Part shown: positions 38,968 through 49,034 of the stretch, piece after piece
How the letters are laid out: the number at the start of each line of letters is the position of its first letter
How positions within the stretch are numbered: position 1 is the stretch's first letter
NCBI RefSeq assembly: GCF_018596335.1
Contig: NZ_JAHEPS010000001.1
Location: 1,054,001-1,118,000, forward strand
Direction: 5' to 3'
Length of the DNA stretch: 64,000 nt
DNA from: Shewanella jiangmenensis
Lineage (GTDB): Bacteria; Pseudomonadota; Gammaproteobacteria; Enterobacterales; Shewanellaceae
Made by a program: the position numbers and the translations under genes
Notes under the pieces: generated by a model
Databases searched by the model: none
Told to the model about the DNA's origin: nothing
Seen by the model: only the letters and a program-made list of their open reading frames with translations

Positions 38968-39690
38968 ATGTTAGTGTTTGCCCACCGCGGAGCAAGCGGC
39001 TACGCGCCGGAAAATACCCTCAAAGCAATGGAACTGGCCATGCAGCTTGGCGCTGCAGCGGTGGAGCTGGACGTGCACAGGGTCGAAGACGAGTTGGTGG
39101 TGTTTCACGACCGGCGCCTTGAAGGCAAGAGCAATGGCCACGGCCTTATCCACCAAAAGACCCTGGCTGAACTTGCGACCCTGTCAGTAAAGGGTGAACC
39201 AATTCCAACCCTGTGGCAGGTGCTGGAGCTGCTTGGTGGCCGCTGCATCGTCAATATCGAGCTTAAAGGCATAGGTACCGCCGAGCCCATGGTAGCGCTG
39301 TATCACAAAGCCATCAGCGAGCTTGGTTATCGACCCGAGCAGTTGCTGATGTCATCTTTCGATCATCCGCAGCTTGCGGCCTTTAAAGCGGCAGTGCCGG
39401 ATGCGCGCATTGCGCCGCTTTTAGGCTCACTGCCCCTTGATGGCGCCGCGATAGCCCGCCAGATGCAGGCTTACTCGCTGCATCTGGATGTAAGTTTTAT
39501 CAGCCAGCAAATCGTAGACGATGCCCACAGCACCGGGGTCAAGGTTTATGTGTATACGGTGGATGATGCCGACGATATCCGCGCCCTTGCGGCCATGGGT
39601 GTCGATGGCGTTTTTGCCAACTATCCTGACAAGGCCACGGCTGCGCTCACGCTGCCAAGCCAAACCGATTATCAGGGCTGGTTCGGTTAA
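38968..39690 (+). CDS. Glycerophosphodiester phosphodiesterase
   Basis: 240 residues, cytoplasmic. GDPD motifs: H-R-G-A-S-G-Y-A-P-E-N-T (6-17), E-L-D-V-H with F-H-D (metal ligands, 34-50), and N-I-E-L-K. C-terminal V-Y-V-Y-T-V-D-D and G-V-D-G-V-F-A-N-Y-P-D are standard. It releases glycerol-3-phosphate from glycerophosphodiesters, fitting phospholipid turnover next to psd; resembles UgpQ. Confidence 0.93.
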   Translation: MLVFAHRGASGYAPENTLKAMELAMQLGAAAVELDVHRVEDELVVFHDRRLEGKSNGHGLIHQKTLAELATLSVKGEPIPTLWQVLELLGGRCIVNIELKGIGTAEPMVALYHKAISELGYRPEQLLMSSFDHPQLAAFKAAVPDARIAPLLGSLPLDGAAIARQMQAYSLHLDVSFISQQIVDDAHSTGVKVYVYTVDDADDIRALAAMGVDGVFANYPDKATAALTLPSQTDYQGWFG

Positions 39691-39744
39691 GGCTTTGGCT
39701 AAAACCGATGATTGGCGCGGTGATTTAATCGCCAGCCAACCCCA

Positions 39745-39770
39745 AGGCCCCTCACAGAGGCCCCTCACAG
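39745..39770. repeat. 13-bp tandem repeat after the phosphodiesterase gene
   Basis: Two perfect copies of AGGCCCCTCACAG, followed by a degenerate third (AAGCCCTCAAGC). Confidence 0.8.
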
Positions 39771-39790
39771 AAGCCCTCAAGCTTAACAGA

Positions 39791-40123
39791 TCAGATGAGT
39801 CGCTGACGCTCGGCCCACACGCCGATAAACACAAAGCTCAGCGACAACACCCCAAGCAGCCACCCCGGCGATAAACTGCGAAGCCCGGCCGCAAGCTGCG
39901 GACTGAGCCACACGATCAGCAAGCCAAAAATCACCGCATTTACCAGAAAAAACACAGAGGTACGGATTAAAAAAACCTTGGCTCCCACCAAGCGCTGCAA
40001 ACTGCGATTGATACTTGGAGCAAGCACCACCAGCAGGCAGGCGACCAGACCGGTCGCAATGTGTGATATCCAGGGATAAAGCAAAGTGGCTAAGTCGTAA
40101 GACAGACCCTTGATTGTTTCCAT
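39791..40123 (-). CDS. DUF3392-like membrane protein
   Basis: 110 residues with three hydrophobic helices (about 16-36, 48-72, 83-105) and start M-E-T-I-K-G-L. The ATG at 40123 is taken because the longer frame (to 40186) would run into the strong ribosome site and start of the divergent dehydrogenase. Known to me only as a conserved inner-membrane protein of unknown function in Shewanella and Vibrio; the DUF assignment is from memory. Confidence 0.7.
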   Translation of the reverse strand: METIKGLSYDLATLLYPWISHIATGLVACLLVVLAPSINRSLQRLVGAKVFLIRTSVFFLVNAVIFGLLIVWLSPQLAAGLRSLSPGWLLGVLSLSFVFIGVWAERQRLI

Positions 40124-40177
40124 TCGACTAAAGTAGTTAATATAGAATGATAACGACAAGAATAAGGGGAACTTACC

Positions 40178-41104
40178 TTGAGACACAAGTTACTGCTGCT
40201 CACCCGAGAAAATGATCGCTATCGCAACCTGCTCGCGAGCTGCCATTTGCCGGAACTTGAGCTGCTCGATGACGATCCGGTCAATATTCGCCGCGCCGAT
40301 ATCTGGCTCGCAGAGCCTGGCCTAGCAGCGCCGCTGCTTGGCCACGCCGACCGCCTGTTATGGCTGCAATCCACCTTTGCCGGGGTGGATTTACTGGTTA
40401 AGCCAAGGCAAAGGCGCGACTACCAACTCACCAATGTGCGCGGCATTTTTGGCCCGTTAATGAGTGAATATCTGTTTGGATACCTGCTGGCACGCCAGCG
40501 CGAACATCAGCTTTATAAACACCAGCAGCAACAAAAGCTCTGGTTGCCCGGTAACTACAAAACCCTGCAGGGCTCTGAGCTATTGCTGCTTGGCACCGGC
40601 TCCATTGCCAAACACTTAGCTCAAACCGCCAAGCACTTTGGCATGCAGGTAACAGGTATCAACCGCGCAGCCAAACCCACAGTTGGTTTTGATGAAGTGG
40701 CGACCCTCGATGCCCTGCCCTCGCTAATCGGCCGCGCCGATGCGATTGCCAGCATACTGCCAAGCACAGAGCAAACCCGTGGCGCTTTAAGCCGCGAGAT
40801 CCTGGCAAAAATGAAACCCGATGCGGTGCTCTTCAACCTTGGCCGGGGTGATGTGCTGGATTTGGATGCGCTCGAGCAGCAGCTGCGCCAAAATCCGGAG
40901 CAGCAGGCAGTGCTTGATGTATTCAATCAGGAGCCCTTGCCGGCAGAGCACCCACTTTGGGAGCGGGAAAACGTGATCATCACGCCTCACATTGCCGCGC
41001 CAAGTTTTCCTGAGCAGGTGGCAGAGATTTTTACCAATAACTACCACAAGTTTTTAGGCGGCGAAGTGCTGTCACACAAGGTGAACTTCGAACGGGGTTA
41101 TTAA
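40178..41104 (+). CDS. D-2-hydroxyacid dehydrogenase (GhrA-like)
   Basis: 308 residues from a TTG start with AAGGGGA 7 bases upstream. Rossmann motif L-L-G-T-G-S-I-A-K-H (128-138 region), Arg in N-L-G-R-G-D, Glu in D-V-F-N-Q-E-P-L-P-x-E-H-P and His in I-T-P-H-I-A-A form the usual Arg/Glu/His catalytic set. Probably reduces glyoxylate or hydroxypyruvate; substrate uncertain. Followed by a terminator. Confidence 0.88.
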   Translation: MRHKLLLLTRENDRYRNLLASCHLPELELLDDDPVNIRRADIWLAEPGLAAPLLGHADRLLWLQSTFAGVDLLVKPRQRRDYQLTNVRGIFGPLMSEYLFGYLLARQREHQLYKHQQQQKLWLPGNYKTLQGSELLLLGTGSIAKHLAQTAKHFGMQVTGINRAAKPTVGFDEVATLDALPSLIGRADAIASILPSTEQTRGALSREILAKMKPDAVLFNLGRGDVLDLDALEQQLRQNPEQQAVLDVFNQEPLPAEHPLWERENVIITPHIAAPSFPEQVAEIFTNNYHKFLGGEVLSHKVNFERGY

Positions 41105-41246
41105 GCCGCAGGGCTCATTCACCAAGCCCGGCCGGCAGTGGCTGTTTAAGTACCTGTAGGGGACTCATCATCACTTACCGGCACGAGCCAGCACCTGTTT
41201 TGCACAGATTAGGATTGGTTTGGGGCAAGTGAAGACAGGAAAAAAC

Positions 41247-41279
41247 AGGGCGCTTCACCTTAGGTAAGCGCCCTTTTTA
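41247..41279. terminator. Bidirectional terminator
   Basis: AGGGCGCTT / AAGCGCCCT (41247-41255 with 41266-41274), extended by ACC/GGT inside, followed by TTTTT on plus. Lies between the convergent dehydrogenase and receptor genes. Confidence 0.9.
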
Positions 41280-41292
41280 TCAGGACTTTCTA

Positions 41293-42870
41293 TCAGGATT
41301 TTCTGAAGCTTCGCGCCAAAAACTGTTTCACCAGCGCTTGCTGGGATCCAATCTGCTCAACCACGCCTTTATTAAGGTGCACCATCTCATGGCCAAGCTG
41401 GCTGCTTGAAGTAGCAAGCTGCGAAGCGTTGAGAATATTATGGGCCACTTCGTTGGACACACTCGATTGCTCCTCAACTGCGCTGGCAATGTGGTGGGTC
41501 ATGTCGGTAATGGATGCCACAGCGTCACGGATAGCCTGCAACGCCTCCCGCGCCTTATCGGCCATGTCGACACAGGACTGCGCCTTATCTACGCCCTGAT
41601 GCATTGAGGCAACGGCCTTATTGGTGCCTTGCTGCAGCAGATTTATCATGCTTTGAATTTCAGTTGTTGACTCATGGGTTCGCTTGGCAAGCGCCCGCAC
41701 TTCGTCGGCAACCACAGCAAAGCCGCGCCCTTGCTCCCCGGCGCGCGCCGCCTCAATAGCCGCGTTAAGTGCCAGTAAGTTGGTCTGCTCGGCAATACTT
41801 TGAATCACATCAAGCACGGTGCCGATGTTTTTGCTTTGCTGCTCAAGCTCGCCAATAACACCTGAGGTATCAACCAACTGCGCCGACATGGACTCGATGG
41901 ACTTCACGGTACTTATTACAATCTGGTCGCCCGCAATCGACTCGTCACTCGCGCGCTGCGACGCGGTGGCCGCATCGGCGCAGTTGCACGCCATATCCTG
42001 CAAAGTGGCCGTCATCTCCTGAATGGCGGTGGCAACCTGATCCATTTCTTTTTGCAGCTCCTGACTGTTGCCCTGCACATCTTCGCCCTTGGCTGCCGAG
42101 CTGTTTGCACAGCTACTGCTCTGTTCGCACGAATCAAGCGCCCGCCCGAGCACGGCTTTAAGCTCAGAGGTTTGCATATGCAAGGCAAGGTCAATCTGCG
42201 CCACGCAATCGGTATGGCCAGTGTAAAGGTAGGTCATCAGCGGGCTGTCATAGATAGCTCTGGCTTTTTTTACCAGCTCACGGTAGCGGCCCAGGCACAT
42301 ATAACCGCCGCCAAACAGGATTGCTACGCTGGCAGCCCACGCGAGCAAGCCTGGCACACCAGCCATATAGGCCGGATACAAGGCCGGTAGCAGCGCCAGC
42401 AGTGCCACCGCGACCAATTTCTGGGTCATGGTGGTTTTGACTTTAAGCCGCGCCACTGAGCCTTTGTCGTTAAGCTCTTTATAAACGACTTCGGCGCGCT
42501 TCACCGCCTCTCTGTCCGGCTAGGTGCGCACCGACTGATATTCCACTATCTGCCCGTTGTGGGTGATTGGCGTGACAAAGGCGTCCACCCAGTAGTGGTC
42601 GCCGTTAGCGCAGCGATTTTTCACCAGGCCTTTCCAGGGATTGCCTTTTTTGATGGTGTTCCATAGATCTTCGAAGGCCTGCGGCGGCATATCCGGGTGA
42701 CGCACCATGTTGTGCGGTTGCCCCTGCATCGAGGCGAGGTCGTAGCCTGCCACCTTACAAAATGCCGGGTTGGCGTACTTGATGATACTTTTGGTATCTG
42801 TAGTCGAGAGTAAGATCCAATCAGATGGATAATCATTCTCTTTTTGTGTGACAGGCAGGTTTTTACGCAT
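41293..42870 (-). pseudogene. Aer-like PAS/methyl-accepting receptor split by an in-frame amber codon
   Basis: One continuous reading frame of 525 sense-plus-stop codons. Residues 1-116 are a PAS domain like that of the aerotaxis receptor Aer (N-P-A-F-C-K-V-A-G-Y, R-H-P-D-M-P-P, Y-W-V-D-A-F-V-T-P-I). A TAG at 42522-42520 follows S-V-R-T, and the same frame continues [10 protein letters not shown] into two membrane helices and a cytoplasmic MCP domain with the hairpin tip [19 protein letters not shown]. The usual continuation S-V-R-T-K-P suggests AAG became TAG. A GTG at 42504 could restart translation of the MCP half. Either a recent pseudogene, two separately translated halves, or a sequencing error. 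Confidence 0.85.
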
Positions 42871-43088
42871 AACACTTCAATCCTCAGGATTTTATCTTGC
42901 CTGTTGCCAGACGTGCAGCATTAAAGCCCAACAACTCCCATCTCACATCATATGTACTTTTTGTTAATATTCTTCAAAAATAATCAGCGCTTAGTCTATT
43001 TATTGAGCAGCTGAATTAAGTTTAGTCGGTTTTGCGGCATAACTGAGAATTTGAATTTATCGCACACATATAAAAAAGCGTTATTGAT

Positions 43089-43107
43089 GATGAGAATGTT
43101 TTTCATT
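43089..43107. promoter_or_regulatory. Fur-box-like site upstream of bfd
   Basis: GATGAGAATGTTTTTCATT resembles gammaproteobacterial Fur boxes (AATGAGAATnATTCTCATT type). It lies 38 bases before bfd. bfd is Fur-repressed in several bacteria. Confidence 0.65.
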
Positions 43108-43144
43108 TATAATCCAGCTGTTCAGTTTTGGAGCAGAATTCATC

Positions 43145-43336
43145 ATGTACGTATGTGTTTGTTATGCAGTGACAGATACCCAAATCCAGCAAGCTGTGCA
43201 CCAGGGGGATACCACCCTGGCGGCGGTGAAAAAGCGCCTGGGCGTTGGCAGTCAGTGCGGTAAATGCATCCAAATGACGCTGGAAGTGATTGAGCGTCAG
43301 CTCGACACCGAGCCAAACTATTACGAAGTGGCCTGA
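43145..43336 (+). CDS. bfd: Bacterioferritin-associated ferredoxin
   Basis: 63 residues. A 2Fe-2S protein that reduces bacterioferritin iron for release. The four cluster cysteines C4-x-C6 and C38-x-x-C41 are in place (Y-V-C-V-C-Y-A-V-T and S-Q-C-G-K-C). No bacterioferritin gene is adjacent. Iron control is suggested by the Fur-like site 38 bases upstream. Confidence 0.95.
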   Translation: MYVCVCYAVTDTQIQQAVHQGDTTLAAVKKRLGVGSQCGKCIQMTLEVIERQLDTEPNYYEVA

Positions 43337-43425
43337 GTTCGCTCAAGCCCCTTTGGCACGGCGCGAACCTGGTGCCAGAAAGACAAGCGGAAAAGATTCG
43401 CAGCCAATCGGGCAAGATTAACAGT

Positions 43426-43479
43426 CAAGTTCAGCTGCAAAGTTCAGCCGCCAAGTTCAGCAGCAAAGTTAAGCAGCAA
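43426..43479. repeat. Degenerate 12-14 bp tandem repeat
   Basis: Four units of CAA(A)GTTCAGC(T/C/A)GC, the last with GTTAAGC. Unrelated in sequence to the other repeats of the window. Confidence 0.75.
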
Positions 43480-43564
43480 GGCACTGACTGTAATTCACAT
43501 TCCAAACGACATGCTGCCGAGCGCCACTCGCCTCAACCGCTGGCCCCCGCTGAACTTCTCCCAT

Positions 43565-43594
43565 AAAAAAACGCTGCCAGAGGCAGCGTTTTTT
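43565..43594. terminator. Bidirectional terminator, bfd / parC
   Basis: ACGCTGCC / GGCAGCGT around AGA with A-run and T-run on the two sides. Confidence 0.93.
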
Positions 43595-43644
43595 GTTTAA
43601 AGATTATGCATCAAAGACAAGCAAAGCTTGGAAGCATCAATAGC

Positions 43645-45915
43645 TTACAGCGGCGCTGGCTCGCCCTCACCCAGCTCCACCCGGTCGACACGTTGCAAAC
43701 CGCGCGGCAGCTTGGCGCCGCGGCGGCCACGCTCACCACGATAATGCTCAAGGTCGCTGCTCTTTAACGTGAGTTTGCGCTTACCCGCCCACAGGGTGAC
43801 AGGCATGTCGGCCGGCACCAGATACAGGTGACTGAGCAGCTCTTCGCGATTCTTGGCGCGCTCGGTTGGAATACCGATGATCTTATTGCCCTTGCCCTTG
43901 GCGAGCTGCGGCAGGGCTTCAAGCCCGAATACCAGCATTCGGCCCTCGTTGGTGATGGCAAGAATGGAAGGATTTCCGTCTTTATCCACTCGCCGTGGCG
44001 GCAGCGCCTTGGCGCCGGAAGGCAGGCTCAGCAGGGCCTTACCGGCCTTATTGCGCGACACCATGTCGGCAAAGGTACAGATAAAGCCGTAACCTGCGTC
44101 ACTGGCAAGCAGGTAATGCTGCTCATCGTCGCCAAGGAGCACATGCTCCATGGTTTCGCCCGGCGTCAGGTTAAAACGGGTGGTAATAGGCTCACCCTGA
44201 CTGCGGGCCGATGGCAGAGTATGGGTATCGGTCGAGAAGGCGCGGCCTGAGCTGTCGATAAATACCGACTGCTGATTACTGCGCCCAAGCGCGGCGCAAA
44301 GGAACGCATCGCCGGCCTTGTACGACAAACCCTCAGCGTCGATATCATGGCCCTTGGCGCAGCGCACCCAGCCTTTTTCCGACAGCACCACAGTCACAGG
44401 CTCGGTCGGCATCAGCTCCTGCTCGGTCAGCGCGCGGGACTCGTTACGCTCCACCAGTGGCGAGCGGCGCGCATCGCCATAGGCTTCGGCATCTTCGGCC
44501 AGCTCTTTCTTGATAAGGCTCTTAAGGCGGCGCTCAGAGCCCAGAATTTGCTCAAGCTTGTCACGCTCGGCCTCAAGCTCGCTCTGCTCGGCCTTGATTT
44601 TGATTTCTTCAAGCTTGGCGAGGTGGCGCAGCTTGAGCTCGAGAATGGCTTCGGCCTGCTTGTCCGACAGGCTGAAACGAGCCATCAGCTCGGCTTTCGG
44701 TTCATCATGGAAGCGAATGATTTCAATCACTTCATCAATGTTGAGGAAGGCAACCATCAAGGCTTCGAGGATGTGCAGCCGTGCCAGCACCTTATCCAGC
44801 CGGTATTGCAGACGGCGGCGCACGGTTTCGGTGCGGAATATCAGCCACTCGCTGAGCATTTCCTTAAGGCCTTTGACCTTGGGACGACCGTCGAGGCCCA
44901 GCACGTTAAGGTTGATGCGGTAACTCTTTTCAAGCTCAGTGGTGGCAAAGAGATGCGCCATCAGCTGCTCAACGTCGATGCGGTTTGAGCGCGGCACCAA
45001 CACCAGGCGTACCGGATTTTCATGATCCGACTCGTCGCGAAGGTCGGTGACCATAGGCAGCTTTTTCGCCAGCATCTGGGCGGCGATTTGCTCAAGGATT
45101 TTGCCCGAGCTTGCCTGATGCGGCAGCGCGGTAATGACTATCTCGCCGTTGTCCATGCTGTACACGGCGCGCATTTTCACCGAGCCGCGGCCAGATTCGT
45201 AAATTTTGGCGATTTCATCGGCGGGGGTAATGATTTCCGCCTCGGTGGGGTAATCAGGCCCCGGCACCAACTCCAGCAGGCGCGACAGCTCGGTCTTGGG
45301 GTTATCCAGGAGCTCGATACAGGCGCTCGCAAGCTCACGCACGTTGTGGGGCGGAATATCGGTTGCCATGCCCACCGCGATGCCGGTGACACCGTTAAGC
45401 AGAATATGCGGCAAACGGGCAGGCAGCACCTTGGGCTCTTTCATGGTGCCGTCAAAGTTAACGCCCCAGTCCACTGTTCCCTGACCCAATTCGGACAGCA
45501 GCACTTCACTGAAGCGCGACAGGCGGGCCTCGGTATAACGCATGGCGGCGAAGGATTTAGGATCGTCCGGCGCCCCCCAGTTACCCTGGCCGTCCACCAG
45601 CGGATAACGATAGGAAAACGGCTGCGCCATCAGCACCATGGCTTCGTAACAGGCAATGTCGCCGTGGGGGTGATATTTACCGAGCACGTCACCCACGGTA
45701 CGGGCCGACTTTTTATGCTTGGCCTGGGCGCTCAGCCCCAGCTCACTCATGGCGTACACAATGCGACGCTGCACCGGCTTAAGACCATCACCTATGTGTG
45801 GCAGGGCGCGGTCCATGATCACGTACATGGAATAGTTGAGATAAGCCTCTTCGGTGAAGCGCCTCAGCGGCATTTGCTCCACGCCATCAAGGCTTAAGTC
45901 AATGGCGTCACTCAT
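43645..45915 (-). CDS. parC: DNA topoisomerase IV subunit A
   Basis: 756 residues. The breakage-reunion subunit that decatenates daughter chromosomes. Catalytic Tyr127 in [17 protein letters not shown] near 43-51; the C-terminal part is a degenerate beta-pinwheel. In the quinolone-determining region the sequence is [10 protein letters not shown], with Ile87 at the position of E. coli Ser80. Overlaps the upstream sugar dehydrogenase gene by 4 bases. Confidence 0.97.
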   Translation of the reverse strand: MSDAIDLSLDGVEQMPLRRFTEEAYLNYSMYVIMDRALPHIGDGLKPVQRRIVYAMSELGLSAQAKHKKSARTVGDVLGKYHPHGDIACYEAMVLMAQPFSYRYPLVDGQGNWGAPDDPKSFAAMRYTEARLSRFSEVLLSELGQGTVDWGVNFDGTMKEPKVLPARLPHILLNGVTGIAVGMATDIPPHNVRELASACIELLDNPKTELSRLLELVPGPDYPTEAEIITPADEIAKIYESGRGSVKMRAVYSMDNGEIVITALPHQASSGKILEQIAAQMLAKKLPMVTDLRDESDHENPVRLVLVPRSNRIDVEQLMAHLFATTELEKSYRINLNVLGLDGRPKVKGLKEMLSEWLIFRTETVRRRLQYRLDKVLARLHILEALMVAFLNIDEVIEIIRFHDEPKAELMARFSLSDKQAEAILELKLRHLAKLEEIKIKAEQSELEAERDKLEQILGSERRLKSLIKKELAEDAEAYGDARRSPLVERNESRALTEQELMPTEPVTVVLSEKGWVRCAKGHDIDAEGLSYKAGDAFLCAALGRSNQQSVFIDSSGRAFSTDTHTLPSARSQGEPITTRFNLTPGETMEHVLLGDDEQHYLLASDAGYGFICTFADMVSRNKAGKALLSLPSGAKALPPRRVDKDGNPSILAITNEGRMLVFGLEALPQLAKGKGNKIIGIPTERAKNREELLSHLYLVPADMPVTLWAGKRKLTLKSSDLEHYRGERGRRGAKLPRGLQRVDRVELGEGEPAPL

Positions 45916-47063
45916 GGTTGTTCTTCCTGGTTGGGTAGTGCTTCGGGAACGGGCTGCGCCTCTTCGTTTTTGTAGAAGAAGCGATACACATTGCCTTTCA
46001 AATCATCGGAAATAAACAGCGAGCCGTCCGGCGCCATGGCCATGGCATAGGGCCTTGCCACCGGAAATTCGCCATCAAGGAAACTAATGAGGGTTTCGCG
46101 GGAGGTCACATCGCCGGTCGCACTCACATTAAGCACCACTATCTGGTAGCCGATTTTACTAGAGCGGTTCCAGGAGCCATTTTCAGCCACCAGCAGTTGA
46201 TTGTGGTATTGCTCCGGCAACTGAGTACCACGGTAAAACAGCATTCCCATCGGCGAAACGTGGGCCGGCAGTTCATACACAGGCGCAGTCACCTTGAGGT
46301 TTTCAGGCTTTTCGTAGGCGGGCTCAGACACATTGGTGGCATGAACATAAGGGAAGCCATAGTGCATGCCCTGATTATCGACCCGGTTGATTTCATCCGG
46401 CGGCAGGTTATCACCCATCCAGTCGCGGCCTATGTCGGCAAACCAGAGCTTGCCGTCCCGCGGTGACCAATCAATACCACGCACGGTACGCACGCCGCTT
46501 GCCACCTGCTCGCTGGCACCGGTATTAACATCGATGGCCAGAATTGAGCCGTAAGGCGCTTCGGATTCACACACGTTGCAGGGCGCGCCAATCGCGACAT
46601 AGAGCCTGTCATCGGGGCCGAATGCCATGGTGCGGGCACTCTTTTTATAATCGGCTGGCAGTTTGCTGTAGACTTCTTTTGGGCGCCCCGGACGGCGCAG
46701 GCGCTGCTCAATCTCATCGTAGCGAAGGATTTTCTCTTCCATGGCGACATAGAGCGAGCCCTGATGGAAGGCGATGGCTTCGGGGTTTTCCAGCCCTTTA
46801 CCGACCACATAGCGGCGATCGACCCGGCCATCGTTGTTGCTGTCCACCAGCGCCGTGATGGTGCCAGCCTTGGCACTGCCGACAAACAGCGTACCGTTAT
46901 CACCCACCGCAAGCTGCTTGGCATCCTCAAGATCCGAGGCATAAAGCTCAATACCAAATCCCTTGGTAACGGTAATCGTCATGCTCTGCTCAGCCAGCGC
47001 CGGCAGCGAAAGCCAGGCGATCCCGGCCATCAAAACCCGACCTAACCTTGTGTTACTCAACAT
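45912..47063 (-). CDS. Periplasmic PQQ-type sugar (sorbosone/glucose) dehydrogenase
   Basis: 383 residues. Signal peptide 1-25 (L-P-A-L-A), then a six-bladed propeller of the soluble aldose dehydrogenase family: T-L-F-V-G-S, [34 protein letters not shown], and [13 protein letters not shown] near the end. PQQ use is inferred from the family. The ATG at 47063 gives a normal signal peptide with AGG upstream; an ATG at 47093 overlapping the parE stop (TGATG) would add ten residues. Placed between parE and parC. Confidence 0.85.
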   Translation of the reverse strand: MLSNTRLGRVLMAGIAWLSLPALAEQSMTITVTKGFGIELYASDLEDAKQLAVGDNGTLFVGSAKAGTITALVDSNNDGRVDRRYVVGKGLENPEAIAFHQGSLYVAMEEKILRYDEIEQRLRRPGRPKEVYSKLPADYKKSARTMAFGPDDRLYVAIGAPCNVCESEAPYGSILAIDVNTGASEQVASGVRTVRGIDWSPRDGKLWFADIGRDWMGDNLPPDEINRVDNQGMHYGFPYVHATNVSEPAYEKPENLKVTAPVYELPAHVSPMGMLFYRGTQLPEQYHNQLLVAENGSWNRSSKIGYQIVVLNVSATGDVTSRETLISFLDGEFPVARPYAMAMAPDGSLFISDDLKGNVYRFFYKNEEAQPVPEALPNQEEQP

Positions 47064-47092
47064 TTTTCTGCCTGTTATTCTTATCATGGGCA

Positions 47093-48979
47093 TCAGACAA
47101 CCGCTAAATCACCCTTGGTTTCGAGCCAGTTTTTACGATCTGGCGCCCGCTTTTTGGCGAGCAGCATGTCCATCAGGGCCACGGTATCGTCCCCTTCTTC
47201 AATGGTCAGCTGCACCAGGCGGCGGGTATTGGGGTCCATGGTGGTTTCGCGAAGCTGCAGCGGGTTCATCTCACCCAGACCTTTAAAGCGGGTAACCTGG
47301 GGTTTACCTTTTTTCCCTTCGGCGGCCAGACGGTCAAGAATACCCTGCTTTTCCGACTCATCCAGCGCGTAATACACTTCTTTGCCGATATCGATACGGA
47401 ACAGTGGCGGCATCGCGATATACACATGGCCGCGCTCCACCAGCACCCGATAGTGCTTGAGGAACAGCGCACACAGCAAGGTGGCAATGTGCAGTCCATC
47501 TGAGTCGGCGTCGGCGAGGATACAAATCTTACCGTAACGCAGCTCGGAGATATCCTCACTATCAGGGTCGCAGCCGATAGCCACCGAAATATCGTGTACT
47601 TCCTGAGAGGCCAGCACCTGCGAGGCTTCCACCTCCCAGGTGTTCAGAATTTTACCGCGCAGCGGCATGATGGCCTGAAACTCGCGATCCCGCGCCTGCT
47701 TGGCACTGCCGCCCGCCGAGTCACCTTCCACCAGAAACAGCTCCGATGCCATCGGATCCTGTCCGCTGCAATCGGTCAGCTTTCCGGGCAGCGCCGGACC
47801 GGAGGTCACCTTCTTACGGGCGACCTTCTTGGCCGCACGCAGGCGCTTTTGCGCATTGGCAATGCACATCTCGGCCAGCAGCTCAGCCAGATCGGTGTGA
47901 GAATTCAGATACAGCGAGAACGCATCACGCACTATGCCGGACACAAACGCCGCGCTTTGGCGACTGGAGAGTTTTTCCTTAGTCTGGCCGGCAAACTGCG
48001 GGTCCTGCATCTTGATAGACAGGATAAAGGCCGTTTTGTCCCAGATGTCTTCCGGACTCAATTTAATGCCGCGCGGAATGAGGTTACGAAACTCGCAAAA
48101 CTCGCGCATGGACTCAAGCAGCCCCTGACGAAAACCGTTGACGTGGGTACCGCCAAGGGGCGTAGGAATAAGGTTTACATAACTCTCGGCCAGATACTCG
48201 CCGCCTTCAGGCAACCAGGTAATGGCCCAGTCGGCAGCCTCATTATTGCCTTTAAAGCTGCCAACAAAAGGCTCAGGCGGCAGCATGGTCGCGTCGCCCA
48301 CGGCGCTTTTGAGGTAATCGGTAAGACCGGCTTCAAAGTACCATTCATGCACATCGCCGGTTTGCTTGTTGGCAAATTTGATACGAAGCCCCGGGCACAA
48401 TACGGCTTTGGCTTTCAGCAGATGCACCAGGCGGGAAATAGAGAAGTTTGGCGAGTCGAAATAGCTGGGCTCAGGCCAGAAATGCACCCGGGTACCGGTG
48501 TTACGACGGCCGCATGTGCCGGTGATACGCAGGTCTTCCACCTTATCACCGTGCTCGAAGGCCATTTCATACACCTGAGCATCACGGCGCACCGAAATCT
48601 CGACCCGGCGCGACAGGGCGTTTACAACCGAGATACCCACCCCGTGCAAACCACCTGAAAACTGGTAGTTTTTATTGGAAAACTTACCACCGGCGTGCAG
48701 CTTGGTTAGGATAAGCTCAACCCCGGGAATCCCCTCTTCAGGGTGAACATCCACCGGCATACCACGGCCATCGTCGATAACCTCAAGAGAGTTGTCGAGG
48801 TGCAGAATAACGTCAATACGGGTGGCATGCCCCGCCAGCGCCTCATCGACGCTGTTGTCGATAACCTCCTGCCCAAGGTGGTTGGGTCGGGTGGTATCGG
48901 TATACATACCGGGGCGGCGCTTAACCGGCTCAAGCCCGTTAAGTACCTCAATAGCATCAGAATTGTATTGATTAGTCAT
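47093..48979 (-). CDS. parE: DNA topoisomerase IV subunit B
   Basis: 628 residues. GHKL ATPase with Q-E-V-I-D-N-S-V-D-E-A, D-D-G-R-G-M-P-V-D and G-G-L-H-G-V-G-I-S-V-V-N-A-L-S; TOPRIM domain with E-G-D-S-A-G-G-S-A-K-Q and D-A-D-S-D-G; C-terminal R-F-K-G-L-G-E-M-N. Partner of ParC, here separated by one gene. Confidence 0.97.
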   Translation of the reverse strand: MTNQYNSDAIEVLNGLEPVKRRPGMYTDTTRPNHLGQEVIDNSVDEALAGHATRIDVILHLDNSLEVIDDGRGMPVDVHPEEGIPGVELILTKLHAGGKFSNKNYQFSGGLHGVGISVVNALSRRVEISVRRDAQVYEMAFEHGDKVEDLRITGTCGRRNTGTRVHFWPEPSYFDSPNFSISRLVHLLKAKAVLCPGLRIKFANKQTGDVHEWYFEAGLTDYLKSAVGDATMLPPEPFVGSFKGNNEAADWAITWLPEGGEYLAESYVNLIPTPLGGTHVNGFRQGLLESMREFCEFRNLIPRGIKLSPEDIWDKTAFILSIKMQDPQFAGQTKEKLSSRQSAAFVSGIVRDAFSLYLNSHTDLAELLAEMCIANAQKRLRAAKKVARKKVTSGPALPGKLTDCSGQDPMASELFLVEGDSAGGSAKQARDREFQAIMPLRGKILNTWEVEASQVLASQEVHDISVAIGCDPDSEDISELRYGKICILADADSDGLHIATLLCALFLKHYRVLVERGHVYIAMPPLFRIDIGKEVYYALDESEKQGILDRLAAEGKKGKPQVTRFKGLGEMNPLQLRETTMDPNTRRLVQLTIEEGDDTVALMDMLLAKKRAPDRKNWLETKGDLAVV

Positions 48980-49034
48980 GGCGCGCGTTATTCTTCATTA
49001 TTCAGGCCATGGTGCGGCCCTGCATGTCAATTTG

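Larger units (their letters stand above)
43337..43644. other. Intergenic region between bfd and parC
   Basis: 308 bases between convergent genes, holding the short tandem repeat at 43426-43479 and the terminator at 43565-43594. No gene is supported. Confidence 0.6.

Noticed and set aside
40124..40186. 21-residue N-terminal extension of the DUF3392-like protein
   Set aside because: It would overlap the strong ribosome site and start of the divergent dehydrogenase gene.
47594..48658. 354-residue plus-strand frame inside parE
   Set aside because: Antisense to parE, no recognisable domain.
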